Shown one piece after another: positions 1 through 8,198 of a stretch of DNA of 64,000 bases; the stretch's first letter is position 1, and every line of letters starts with the position of its first letter. The translations under genes were made by a program, and so were the position numbers. The notes beneath the pieces are model-generated. The model was not told the origin of the DNA. It worked only from the letters and a program-made list of their open reading frames with translations, and ran no database searches. Source of the DNA: Treponema sp. (GTDB taxonomy: Bacteria > Spirochaetota > Spirochaetia > Treponematales > Treponemataceae); NCBI GenBank assembly GCA_024693045.1, contig JAILLQ010000033.1, positions 33,283-97,282 on the forward strand. The letters are read 5' to 3'.

Positions 1-281
1 GAAACCTTATGGTAAAAGCGTTTAATGACATGGGCTTACCAGTTCCTGAACCAAAAGGAGCTTTCTACATGTTCCCGGATATTACTTCTACAGGACTTTC
101 AAGCGAAGAATTTGCAACTCAGCTTTTCCAGAAACACAATGTGGCTGTTGTGCCAGGAAGCGTTTTTGGCCTTGGAGGAGAAGGACACATCCGAGTTTGC
201 TATGCAACAGCCATAGATAAAATCAAAATTGCTCTTGAACGCATCGAGGAATTTGTAAACGAACTAAGAAGCAGTAAATAA
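1..281 (+). CDS. Pyridoxal-phosphate aminotransferase, class I/II, C-terminal part (5' end outside window)
   Basis: This is the last ~92 codons of a fold-type I PLP aminotransferase of the aspartate/aromatic family, which moves amino groups between amino acids and 2-oxo acids in the cytoplasm. The frame is open to base 3, so the gene starts upstream of the window. Visible family features are the substrate-loop segment PKGAFYMFPD and the C-terminal block VVPGSVFGLGGEGHIRVCYA, whose Arg binds the substrate alpha-carboxylate. The PLP lysine lies outside the window, so the substrate cannot be given. The TPR gene follows after 17 bp in the same direction, probably in one transcript. Confidence 0.88.
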   Translation, partial: NLMVKAFNDMGLPVPEPKGAFYMFPDITSTGLSSEEFATQLFQKHNVAVVPGSVFGLGGEGHIRVCYATAIDKIKIALERIEEFVNELRSSK

Positions 282-298
282 CAAAAACAGGAGATAAA

Positions 299-1651
299 AT
301 GATAGCAGTAGTTATTGCCATTATTTCAGCCGCATTTATTTTGCTTATTCTTCTTATGATTACAGGAAGATCCAATCGCGCTGTTAGTACAAAAGATAAA
401 TCTGGCAGACGCAGAAATAATTCCGCAGTAATAAAAGAAGCAACTAAAAAATTAACTCACGACCCAAGAAATGTTGCAGCATTAACAGCACTTGGCGATA
501 TCTATTATTCTCAGCAGGAATGGGCAAAAGCATATCCTTTATATAAAAGCCTTTCTGAACTTTCTAATATGCATTCAGAAATCGACGCAAAACAGGCCTA
601 TCTGCGTTATGGTGTATGTGCTTTTAAAACAGAAAAGGTTGATGAAGCTGGAGGAGCTTTTGCCCAGGTTCTAAAAAAAGAACCTAACAACTTTGAAGCA
701 AACTTCTACATCGGAAAAGTTCTCTACGTTAAAAAAGATTTTGAAAAAACAATTGCCTGTATGAAAAGGGCAGCCGTAACAAATCCTGAGAATCAGGAAA
801 TTCATCAGATTTTAGCTTTTTCACTATTTAATGCAAAAAAGTACAGAGAATCTCTTCCATATCTCAAAAAAGTTTGCGAAGAAAACCCAGACAACAAAGA
901 AGCCTTATTTTACATGGGTAGTGCCATGGAAGAAGCTGGCATGGCTGATAAGGCGATTAAAATCTTTATGCATCTGCGCCCAGATCCAAATTTTGGTGCC
1001 CAGTCATGTTTAGCAGCCGGTACTTACCACGATAAACTTCAGCAATACGAAAAAGCCCTTCAGGACTACGATATTGCACTTAAACTCGAAAATGTTCCAC
1101 CAGAACTTAAGGTAAGTATTCTTTATAAACTTTCTCATACACTGATGGCTCAAAACGCAATTGCAAAAGCTTTGGTTTACCTGAGACAGATTAATTCAAT
1201 TAATCCTAACTATAAAGATGTTCCTGCACTTATTTCGCGCTACCAAGAACTTACACAGAACACAAACCTTCAGTCCTTTATTATGAGCGGTACAAGTGAC
1301 TTTGTAACTCTTTGTCGTAAATTTATTACTACCTATCACAAGGGCTCATTTGTAAAAATTGAAGATATAAACGTTTCTTCAGAAAATACAGAGATTATGT
1401 GTCACGTTCAGTCTGCTCGTTGGGAAAATTCCGAAATATTCCGCTTTTTTAGAAGTACAAGTGCTGTTGGTGAACTTTCTATCCGAGAATTGCACTCTAA
1501 GATGCGCGATGTAAAGTGTGACAAAGGATTATGTGTTACAGCCGGAACTTTTTCTGAAGAAGCTAAAAAATACGTTGAAGGCCGACCAATTGACTTAATA
1601 GAAAAAGCAAAATTGGTAGCCATCTTAAAGAAAATCGATATGCTTAATTAG
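299..1651 (+). CDS. Membrane-anchored TPR-repeat protein
   Basis: A 450-residue protein with one hydrophobic N-terminal segment (about residues 2-21), then a basic stretch (RSNRAVSTKDKSGRRRNN) and helical TPR-type repeats over roughly residues 45-320. Typical TPR positions are visible, such as AALGDIYY-like, AKAYPLYKSLSEL and NNFEANFYIGKVLYVKKDFE. The C-terminal ~120 residues are not TPR-like and I do not recognise them. TPR proteins act as scaffolds; here it would be anchored in the inner membrane with the repeats on one face. A purine-rich AGGAG lies about 6 bases before the ATG. Its stop overlaps the rsmG stop by 4 bp tail to tail. Partners cannot be inferred from the sequence. Confidence 0.75.
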   Translation: MIAVVIAIISAAFILLILLMITGRSNRAVSTKDKSGRRRNNSAVIKEATKKLTHDPRNVAALTALGDIYYSQQEWAKAYPLYKSLSELSNMHSEIDAKQAYLRYGVCAFKTEKVDEAGGAFAQVLKKEPNNFEANFYIGKVLYVKKDFEKTIACMKRAAVTNPENQEIHQILAFSLFNAKKYRESLPYLKKVCEENPDNKEALFYMGSAMEEAGMADKAIKIFMHLRPDPNFGAQSCLAAGTYHDKLQQYEKALQDYDIALKLENVPPELKVSILYKLSHTLMAQNAIAKALVYLRQINSINPNYKDVPALISRYQELTQNTNLQSFIMSGTSDFVTLCRKFITTYHKGSFVKIEDINVSSENTEIMCHVQSARWENSEIFRFFRSTSAVGELSIRELHSKMRDVKCDKGLCVTAGTFSEEAKKYVEGRPIDLIEKAKLVAILKKIDMLN

Positions 1652-2328
1652 TTCTTTTGAATAATAACTAGATTTCTTTCACGGTTCTCTTCTGCAGAAT
1701 TTTCTGTTAGAAAGGGAACCGTTATTTTTTTAACTGAATAGTCGGGAACAATTTTTTTAATTCCTTCCATTTCCGTTTTAATACTAGAAGACTTAGCCTT
1801 ATAAGCAGCTAAATAACCGCCTTTTCTAGTCAGGTTCAAAAGAGTTTTAGTCATTTTTTCGTCTAATGGACGAAAGGCTCTAAAAGTCGCTAAATCAAAG
1901 CTTTCTGCGGGAACCTTTTCCGCTTCTTTTTTCAGCACAGTGACATTTTTTAAACCTAATATTGCTGCACAATTTTCCAAAAAAGCACAACGCTTATCCA
2001 TTCTTTCAACTAATACAAAATTCAAGTCTGGAAGAGCTGCAGCAAGAGGAATCCCAGGAAGTCCACCTCCTGAGCCTATGTCGCCAATCTTTACATCGGA
2101 AGAAGGATTTTTTAAGAGTTCTCTTATTTCTGAATGAGCAGAAAGACTGTCTAAAATGTGATTCACAACAATTTCATCGTAGTCACTTGTATTGGTAAGA
2201 TTATAGGCAGAATTGAAAAGAATAATTTCGCCTATGTATTTGTCCATTTTTTCTGCAAGAGTATTTAATTTTTCACCCGAAAAGCCTAGAAGTTTTAGTC
2301 CCTGGCTAAGTTTTTCTGTAATTGCCAT
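1648..2328 (-). CDS. rsmG: 16S rRNA (guanine-527-N7)-methyltransferase RsmG (GidB)
   Basis: RsmG uses S-adenosylmethionine to methylate N7 of G527 in 16S rRNA; loss gives low-level streptomycin resistance in other bacteria. The 226-residue length is usual for the family. Visible family blocks are YNLTNTSDYDEIVVNHILDS near residues 42-61, the SAM loop GDIGSGGGLPGIPLA near residues 82-96, and LVERMDKRCAFL. It overlaps the stop of the upstream minus-strand gene by one base (TAATG arrangement), which implies translational coupling. In many bacteria this gene sits beside parAB; here parAB is ~50 kb away. Confidence 0.95.
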   Translation of the reverse strand: MAITEKLSQGLKLLGFSGEKLNTLAEKMDKYIGEIILFNSAYNLTNTSDYDEIVVNHILDSLSAHSEIRELLKNPSSDVKIGDIGSGGGLPGIPLAAALPDLNFVLVERMDKRCAFLENCAAILGLKNVTVLKKEAEKVPAESFDLATFRAFRPLDEKMTKTLLNLTRKGGYLAAYKAKSSSIKTEMEGIKKIVPDYSVKKITVPFLTENSAEENRERNLVIIQKN

Positions 2329-3233
2329 TATTTAGAACCTATATCCAGAAGTAAATCCATGTTATAGTCAGAATCTGTACAACGCAAAGCAACAAGATTT
2401 CCTGTTTTTTCAGCCTTTAAGTTATGCTTTTTAGAAAGCCTGTACAAAAAGGAGTTTTCGTTTTTGTAATCCTGAACAAGTTTTGGTTCTACATCATAAC
2501 CTGCGCAGGTTCCGCAATTACCATCCGCTTTAAAAAGCAGATAAAATGTTTCATCCCGGCTTTGATTATCGCTTGAATATTTGCGGTCGCCTGTGAGCAA
2601 AAAAGAACCGTCAATTTCTTTCTGGCTAAAATAAACAGTGCGGCAAGAGTCCAGCAAATTATTACCATTTACAATAAAGCGAAGAATTTTAGCTTTATCT
2701 GTTATATCTTTGTTGTTGTAAACTTTTTGAACAGGCAGACTTTTCTTTCCTAAAGAAATCTGCTTTTGAAGCATTTCATTCTGAGTCTTTAAGCCTTCAA
2801 GTTCCTGCATAATTTGCTGAAGCATCAAGTCATTAGAAGATTTTGTCTCCTTATCCAAAAGACCATAGATTCCGCCAAAAAGCCCATTTGTTTCCATATC
2901 AGAAACATCACTAGCTGTAATTCTTGAAAGAGTCTTCTTCTGAAGAGCTGTTAGAAGTACATCATTTGTAATAGAAGAATTGCTTGTTTTTATAGAGGAC
3001 AAAGTATCACTTTCTTCAGTATTTTTTATGATTACTTCTTTTTTTGCCCTGTTGTAAATATTTCCAGGTATGTAAAAAGTTGAACCCAATACTGGAGCCG
3101 AAACACGAGGCATACTTGGACCGTCAGAGATATTAGTCATTGCTGGCATTTCAGGCATTTTTAACTGAGCAAATAACAAAGAAGCAGACATAATCAAAAT
3201 TGCCGACAAGCCTGTTTTTTTACAGATTTGCAA
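2328..3233 (-). CDS. Exported protein of unknown function, TTG start
   Basis: I do not recognise this protein. I place the start at the TTG at 3233, because a strong GGAGG lies 6 bases upstream and the result begins with a clean Sec signal peptide (MQICKKTGLSAILIMSASLL, then FAQ). This gives 301 residues and a 14-bp overlap with the upstream gene. The in-frame ATG at 3332 would bury the signal sequence behind about 33 very basic residues. The mature part has a Pro/Met-rich beginning, a possible coiled coil (EGLKTQNEMLQKQISLGKK), and a C-terminal half with four cysteines, including CGTC. It is probably periplasmic. It belongs to the run of lineage-specific genes from 2.3 to 7.1 kb. Confidence 0.7.
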   Translation of the reverse strand: MQICKKTGLSAILIMSASLLFAQLKMPEMPAMTNISDGPSMPRVSAPVLGSTFYIPGNIYNRAKKEVIIKNTEESDTLSSIKTSNSSITNDVLLTALQKKTLSRITASDVSDMETNGLFGGIYGLLDKETKSSNDLMLQQIMQELEGLKTQNEMLQKQISLGKKSLPVQKVYNNKDITDKAKILRFIVNGNNLLDSCRTVYFSQKEIDGSFLLTGDRKYSSDNQSRDETFYLLFKADGNCGTCAGYDVEPKLVQDYKNENSFLYRLSKKHNLKAEKTGNLVALRCTDSDYNMDLLLDIGSK

Positions 3234-4044
3234 GGGATTCCTCCACAAATTCAAGCCTTTTAGAAAGCTGATCGATTGTTTTTTCAAGACGATTTTTTTC
3301 TTTTTCCAATTTTGCCTTTTGGTCATCTTCACCTGTCTTTTTACAGTTCATTGCTTTTTGCCGCATAAGTTCACGAACTGTTACAGGTCCTTTTCCGTCT
3401 AGAAATTCCTGTTCTACTTCTGCCCTGTCATCCTTTTTTCGAACAGAAGCTACAATTTTCATATTTTCAAAACCAATAGCCGGATTTACATCCACGGCTC
3501 CTACTTTTTGAATATCCTTGGCAGTATTTCTTGGCAAACACAAAACGCGGTCAACATAATCTTCATAACGAATATCTGCTTCGTTGCAAAGTTCATGAGC
3601 GCGAATCAAAAGTTTGCCAAATTCCTGCATCAGGCGACCATTCTGTTCAAGATATTCTTTACGAATCTTTTCAGTAAGTTCTTTTAGCTCTTCATTTGAT
3701 TCCCAGTCCAACTTATAATAGCCTTTTTCTTCGGCAATCAAAAGCAAACTGTTAAATTTTGCCCAAAAGGCCTGACTATGAACTTTTGCATTATATCTGG
3801 CACTTGCGTTACCGGTTGTCTTTAAAAGTTCTTCTGCAGTCAGGTGATGGGTGTATTCATGTACAGCTGTATAAATAAGCTGATTTTCGTTTTTAAAATT
3901 CTTATTGTGCAAAAAGATTTCATGAGTATCCGGCATATAAAAACCGTTTACCCTTTTACTTTCTTTTCCAGTCTGAGTAACTGTAAAATCCAATTCTGTT
4001 GGAGCTATGTCCAGCAGCACCTCTTTAATTCTAGCGTTATCCAT
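3220..4044 (-). CDS. SprT/WLM-like putative zinc metallopeptidase with C-terminal coiled coil
   Basis: A 274-residue cytoplasmic protein without signal peptide. Residues 61-67 read VHEYTHH, a zincin HExxH zinc-binding and catalytic motif. HSQAFW follows near residues 89-94 and resembles the third-ligand H-x-x-x-F-W element of SprT/WLM proteases. Both support a metal-dependent peptidase fold; the substrate is unknown. The last ~35 residues (KLEKEKNRLEKTIDQLSKR) form a predicted coiled coil. It starts 6 bp after the upstream 663-residue gene and overlaps the downstream exported protein, so the three are likely co-expressed. The family assignment rests on motif spacing only. Confidence 0.65.
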   Translation of the reverse strand: MDNARIKEVLLDIAPTELDFTVTQTGKESKRVNGFYMPDTHEIFLHNKNFKNENQLIYTAVHEYTHHLTAEELLKTTGNASARYNAKVHSQAFWAKFNSLLLIAEEKGYYKLDWESNEELKELTEKIRKEYLEQNGRLMQEFGKLLIRAHELCNEADIRYEDYVDRVLCLPRNTAKDIQKVGAVDVNPAIGFENMKIVASVRKKDDRAEVEQEFLDGKGPVTVRELMRQKAMNCKKTGEDDQKAKLEKEKNRLEKTIDQLSKRLEFVEESLANL

Positions 4045-4050
4045 TTAGAT

Positions 4051-6042
4051 TTACTTCCCTTTTTTTGCAGCATAAGCGGCCTTAATCTGGTCGGCAAACA
4101 GCTTGTTCTGATCATTTCTTTCCGGTACTGAAAATTTAGGTTTTCCATCTTCTTCTGATATTCGGTAAATATGTCGAGGGGAAACCGAATAAGCTGGACT
4201 ATCAGGATTATTTATCCACCAATCGAGTACAGCAATAAAACACAGAGTATATTTCAAAAGGTTTGCGTTATTGGCATTAGTTGTTGGGCTGTTGTTGTTT
4301 GCTCCAAGAATTACATCAAGGCGCTTTGAAACTTCATTCTGCACAGCAAATTTGTAGTGCTCCCATGGGTTAGAAAGAGCAGAAACTGTACCTCTGGATT
4401 TAGCCACAGCATCACACTGACTTACAACCTCTTTTAAGAAAGAACGAGCAAAATCAGTTCTGAAGAAAAGAGGAGGATATTTACTGTCATCTGTTGGGCG
4501 TTCAAGAGTGAGCTGGTCAAACTTAAAATGAGGCAAAAAGTGCCATTGTGTCTGCCATAAAAGTGAAGTAATCAATTTTTTACCAAACTGCGAGTCTTCA
4601 AAATCATCCTGTGAATAAATCGAATTAACAAGGTCATTCAATGGTGCACAATAAAGGCGTTCAAAAAGATTTTCGCGATATGCTGTCCAGTCATCCATGA
4701 GCTTGGTTATAGTGTCATCTGTTCTGCTTGTTTCAAGAGAAATCATTCCAAAGTTTATATTTCTAAAACCTTCCATACAGTCTTCGATGATTTTTAACAA
4801 TACAACTGTTACCTGCAAAGGATTTTCAGGGCTCAGTACATTAAATCCATCATCAAACTTGTACATAGGCTGGAAATACGGATACATATCCGGATGATTT
4901 TCAAGGTTTTTAAATCCTGCCTGAGGGAAGAGCTGATCCAAAAGATTTAAACCGGTCAAAACGGTGCTATCTTTTAAGCCCTTTTCCGGCTTTTTAGGAG
5001 CTGCAGGTTTTGCTTTTTCTGAATTCTGAGCTTCTTCTCCTGGAGCTTTTGGTTTTTCTGGCAAAAGAAGGTCATATTTGTGAAGCCCTACAAATTTTAG
5101 AATATCTGCAACTTTTACCTTAAAGAAATCAGGAAATTCTTCATAAGTATCAGAACACATTCTCATCAACAGAGGATAGAGTTTTTTGATTATTTCATTC
5201 TGTATGTAAAGCCATGAAGTAATTGCTTCTTTTGCCATTCCAGAAAGTTTATCTCGGGGAGCATCAGGGTAAGCAATTTCATCAGTATAAATTTCTTTTA
5301 TAAGTTTAGGAATTTTTGTTTCGCCATAGTAGTAAACTTGAATCAACATTCTGTAAACAGCGCGAACATAAGGAATCATGTCCTGCACAACATAAGGTTG
5401 AGGCAAATCCTGTAATTCGATGTGAGCAAGTTTGATTGTCTGTAAATTCCAGCCAGCAACCATTCTTAAAAACTTGAACTTTACTTCTGTACCATTTGCA
5501 ATTTTTGCCTTGTAAGTAGAAGGAGCCATCTGAATTAGAGTTTTTACAACAGTGATAAAGCCCTGTAAGTTATCAATGTGATGCTTCAGTGTAATAGTAC
5601 AGAATTCAGTAATTACCTGTTCTTTTCCATTCTGCTGAAAGAGTTTTATAAAATTAAATAGACCGTAATCCGGCTTAATCGCATATTCATCGCTCATCAT
5701 AAGCTTGTCTATGAGTTGAGCCAATTTAGGAGAAATTACAGGAAGTTCTTCCTGACGCTTTCTGCCTTTTCCGGAAGATGAGCCTTCTGAAGATGAGCGA
5801 CTAGAAGAATTTGATGCTGAACCTGATGACGAGCCAGTAGAAGCCGTATTTCTAACTATTCTACCAGTTCCCTTTGTAGAAGGACCTGAATGATTTACCG
5901 ATTTTTCATACATCACTTCACCGCCCAGTTTTTTGCTCATTCTTTGTGCTTCCATAGGGTCAATGTCACCAATTGCCTTTCGAGTTCTGTCTAATGTACC
6001 AGGAGCCCAATCGGCTTCCTTTGGTCTTTTTCCATCTTCCAT
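4051..6042 (-). CDS. Large soluble protein of unknown function
   Basis: A 663-residue protein that I do not recognise; I see no signal peptide or membrane segment. The first ~110 residues are polar and low in complexity, with a Ser/Gly-rich run near residues 70-95 ending in a basic KGRKRQEE stretch. A second Pro/Lys/Glu-rich linker lies near residues 335-355. The rest is helix-rich and aromatic (YVRAVYRMLIQVYYYGE), suggesting two or three helical domains joined by linkers, as in scaffold proteins. It sits between the DUF2804-like gene (10 bp upstream) and the zincin-like gene (6 bp downstream), apparently in one operon. Confidence 0.6.
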   Translation of the reverse strand: MEDGKRPKEADWAPGTLDRTRKAIGDIDPMEAQRMSKKLGGEVMYEKSVNHSGPSTKGTGRIVRNTASTGSSSGSASNSSSRSSSEGSSSGKGRKRQEELPVISPKLAQLIDKLMMSDEYAIKPDYGLFNFIKLFQQNGKEQVITEFCTITLKHHIDNLQGFITVVKTLIQMAPSTYKAKIANGTEVKFKFLRMVAGWNLQTIKLAHIELQDLPQPYVVQDMIPYVRAVYRMLIQVYYYGETKIPKLIKEIYTDEIAYPDAPRDKLSGMAKEAITSWLYIQNEIIKKLYPLLMRMCSDTYEEFPDFFKVKVADILKFVGLHKYDLLLPEKPKAPGEEAQNSEKAKPAAPKKPEKGLKDSTVLTGLNLLDQLFPQAGFKNLENHPDMYPYFQPMYKFDDGFNVLSPENPLQVTVVLLKIIEDCMEGFRNINFGMISLETSRTDDTITKLMDDWTAYRENLFERLYCAPLNDLVNSIYSQDDFEDSQFGKKLITSLLWQTQWHFLPHFKFDQLTLERPTDDSKYPPLFFRTDFARSFLKEVVSQCDAVAKSRGTVSALSNPWEHYKFAVQNEVSKRLDVILGANNNSPTTNANNANLLKYTLCFIAVLDWWINNPDSPAYSVSPRHIYRISEEDGKPKFSVPERNDQNKLFADQIKAAYAAKKGK

Positions 6043-6052
6043 GTGAACCTCG

Positions 6053-7117
6053 CTATAATCTGATATGACTTTTCTTTACAATTCCAGGACAGTTTTTTAA
6101 TACAATTTTTTCTCCGTCCTTTGATACTAATACGCCTTCGAAAGAACCATAAATTGTAGTGTATGCATTTCTCATTAACACAATATTTAAAGTTCTACTG
6201 TTCAGAGAAATAGGATTAAAGGTCAAATCAACCATTCCTTCAGTGTCCTGTGCAATCCATTTTTTACTAAGCCCAAAAGGATGAGTTATAGTAACTGGTG
6301 GCATTGCTGTAATTTCTCCATCAATTGAAAGCATATTATCGTTATAAGTGTCTTCATCTAATGCCGCTTGTGTAGATGTAGAATACATAAAGGTAATGTT
6401 TTTGCCTTTTAAATTTACAATGCCAAACATTACTTCACTTGAAGAACGAGGCTTAAGATAAGTTCTGTTCAACATCATCAAACCTAAACCTTTTTCCTGT
6501 GGAATTTCTTTTATGTAATGACGGTGTTTAGCCATCGCAAGTCCACCTTCAAAGGCAAGTGGCACAATCCATGAAGCCGAACATCTTTGCATTGTTGGCG
6601 AAGGTGAAACCGAAAGCATTTCTGCTTTTTCATCGTAACCAAAACGGGCAAGAAATTTTGCTTTTGCAGCAGGCCGGAACTTATCGCCGATTACTGTAAA
6701 AGAAAGGGAAAGCTTGTGCCTTTTGCGACTCCAACTGATTTTTATATAACGAGGAGCGTAACTTGTACACATAGATTCCTGTGCATCAATCGGCACAAAT
6801 CTGCGGCTAGGTCCCATAAAGGTGTGATATGCATATTTTTTGCCGGTATTTTTATCCCAGAAAATTACCTCTGCCAGACCAAAAAGTTTATCGTCAAAAA
6901 ATTCTGCAAGCCCAATATAATTGCTTACCGAAAAAGCAAACGCAATGCGACTCTTAATTCTAAAATTGGAGAAAAAAGTAGATGTTGGAACCCCAGCAAA
7001 TGGGGCTTTTACTCCACGAATATCTACTGTTTTTGAAACACCATAGAACGAACCGAAATTAATTTTTCCGTTTTCGATTATTCGTTCTGGTGCCTGAACT
7101 AGTGTTCTAGAATACAT
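6053..7117 (-). CDS. DUF2804-like protein
   Basis: A 354-residue protein resembling the DUF2804 family: an N-terminal GKINFGSFYGVSKTVDIRG block, a central region rich in paired beta strands, and a C-terminal block (VDLTFNPIS...YGSFEGVLVSKDGEKI) ending shortly after a GIVKKSH segment. Members are all-beta proteins of unknown biochemical role. It has no signal peptide, so it is expected to be cytoplasmic. As the first gene of the 7.1-to-1.6 kb minus-strand run, it may carry the operon promoter in the 150 bp before 7271. The family assignment is from memory of motif style and is moderately sure. Confidence 0.6.
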   Translation of the reverse strand: MYSRTLVQAPERIIENGKINFGSFYGVSKTVDIRGVKAPFAGVPTSTFFSNFRIKSRIAFAFSVSNYIGLAEFFDDKLFGLAEVIFWDKNTGKKYAYHTFMGPSRRFVPIDAQESMCTSYAPRYIKISWSRKRHKLSLSFTVIGDKFRPAAKAKFLARFGYDEKAEMLSVSPSPTMQRCSASWIVPLAFEGGLAMAKHRHYIKEIPQEKGLGLMMLNRTYLKPRSSSEVMFGIVNLKGKNITFMYSTSTQAALDEDTYNDNMLSIDGEITAMPPVTITHPFGLSKKWIAQDTEGMVDLTFNPISLNSRTLNIVLMRNAYTTIYGSFEGVLVSKDGEKIVLKNCPGIVKKSHIRL

Positions 7118-7217
7118 GACCCCATAATTATATAAGAATTGAGGCTTTCTATCAAACTATTTATTTCTTTATAAATCTTAGATAGCATTCTTGGAGCAAA
7201 AAATAAAATTCATTTGC

Positions 7218-7254
7218 AAAAAAAATCCCTTGATTTACGAAAAACCAAGGGATT
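7218..7254 (-). terminator. Intrinsic terminator of the 7271-8023 gene
   Basis: A perfect 9-bp stem (AATCCCTTG at 7224-7232 with CAAGGGATT at 7246-7254) and a 13-base loop, followed on the minus strand by eight T residues. It ends transcription of the barrel gene and separates it from the DUF2804-like gene. Confidence 0.85.
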
Positions 7255-7270
7255 GGGGTAACTTTTATTC

Positions 7271-8023
7271 TTAATTACCAAACTTAAATGTTACACCAAT
7301 TTCAGGGCGAACATACGCTGTGTTTTCATCAACTTCATACCATCTGGTTGTATCTTCAATTCCATAGAAGGTATTTGTACGCCACAAGCCAACACCTGTA
7401 AAGTACCAGTCAATAACAAGACCCGCATTTACACCGAACTTTTCATTAAAGAAATACTGAACATTTACTTTGTGGCCAAGACCTGCAAGAATGAATAATT
7501 CTTCAAGATCCAAGTAAGATAACCTGTTGTTCAAAAAATTATAATACCAGCCAGACTCGTTTTTTCCACCTACAAGGGCAAAATCTAATCCGGCTCCAAA
7601 TTTTAAATTAAGTTTTTCGTTAAGTGGAATACAGAACTGAGCTCCGAAAATTTCAGAAAGAAAAACAGTTGATTCGTAATTATTATCTGTAAACCCGTTT
7701 ACTAGTGATGCCAGGCCGGAAGTTTCTTTTAATTCTGTATTAACAGGAAGGTTTAAAGAAACATCTGCAAATAAACCAAACTTTTCATTAAACATCATAT
7801 CTCCGGCTGCATACAAACCAATAAAATCAACTTTATATTCACTCAAATATTCATAGTAAACCGGATACAAAAAGCCATTCACATTGTAAATACTCCACAA
7901 AAGCCTTTCCTGTCTTTTTACCGAACCTGTACCATAATTAATTCCTACATCCAAAGTGTTATCAAGCGCAAAAAGCCCTACGGAAGCAAAAAAAAGACTA
8001 AGACCAAGTAATAATTTTTTCAT
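7271..8023 (-). CDS. Exported outer-membrane beta-barrel protein
   Basis: A 250-residue protein with a textbook Sec signal peptide (MKKLLLGLSLFFASVGLFAL). After it come alternating polar/hydrophobic strands rich in Tyr, Phe and Gly, with periplasmic-turn-like segments such as NEKFGLFADVSLNLP, NEKLNLKFGAGLDFAL and NEKFGVNAGLVIDWYF. The repeated NEKxxx(V/L)xxG strand pattern and the final strand VTFKFGN point to a small 8-10-stranded outer-membrane barrel, a type common in treponemes. An AAGGAG ribosome site precedes the ATG. The gene is monocistronic with its own terminator. The cargo or ligand is unknown. Confidence 0.72.
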   Translation of the reverse strand: MKKLLLGLSLFFASVGLFALDNTLDVGINYGTGSVKRQERLLWSIYNVNGFLYPVYYEYLSEYKVDFIGLYAAGDMMFNEKFGLFADVSLNLPVNTELKETSGLASLVNGFTDNNYESTVFLSEIFGAQFCIPLNEKLNLKFGAGLDFALVGGKNESGWYYNFLNNRLSYLDLEELFILAGLGHKVNVQYFFNEKFGVNAGLVIDWYFTGVGLWRTNTFYGIEDTTRWYEVDENTAYVRPEIGVTFKFGN

Positions 8024-8138
8024 AAAATCTCCTTTTCAATCGCCTTTATTTCAGGCAATTTTTTTACTCTAGAGCAAAAAATAAATATTTTCAATAAGAA
8101 TTACTTTAAACACCTTATTTCTTTAGTCTTTTTTTTTC

Positions 8139-8166
8139 TTGAGAAATACAAATCTAGTGTTAAAAT
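8139..8166 (+). promoter_or_regulatory. Candidate sigma-70 promoter of the beta-CASP nuclease gene
   Basis: TTGAGA (8139-8144) and TAAAAT (8161-8166) with a 16-base spacer lie 32 bases before the ATG at 8199. A strong AGGAGG (8188-8193) follows 5 bases before the ATG. The AT-rich background makes the promoter call tentative; the ribosome site is clear. Confidence 0.4.
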
Positions 8167-8198
8167 CTACTTATAATATTGCATACTAGGAGGCACTT

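Noticed and set aside
3234..3332. N-terminal extension of the exported protein to the ATG at 3332
   Set aside because: It lies inside the upstream gene, has no ribosome site and places ~33 basic residues before the signal peptide.
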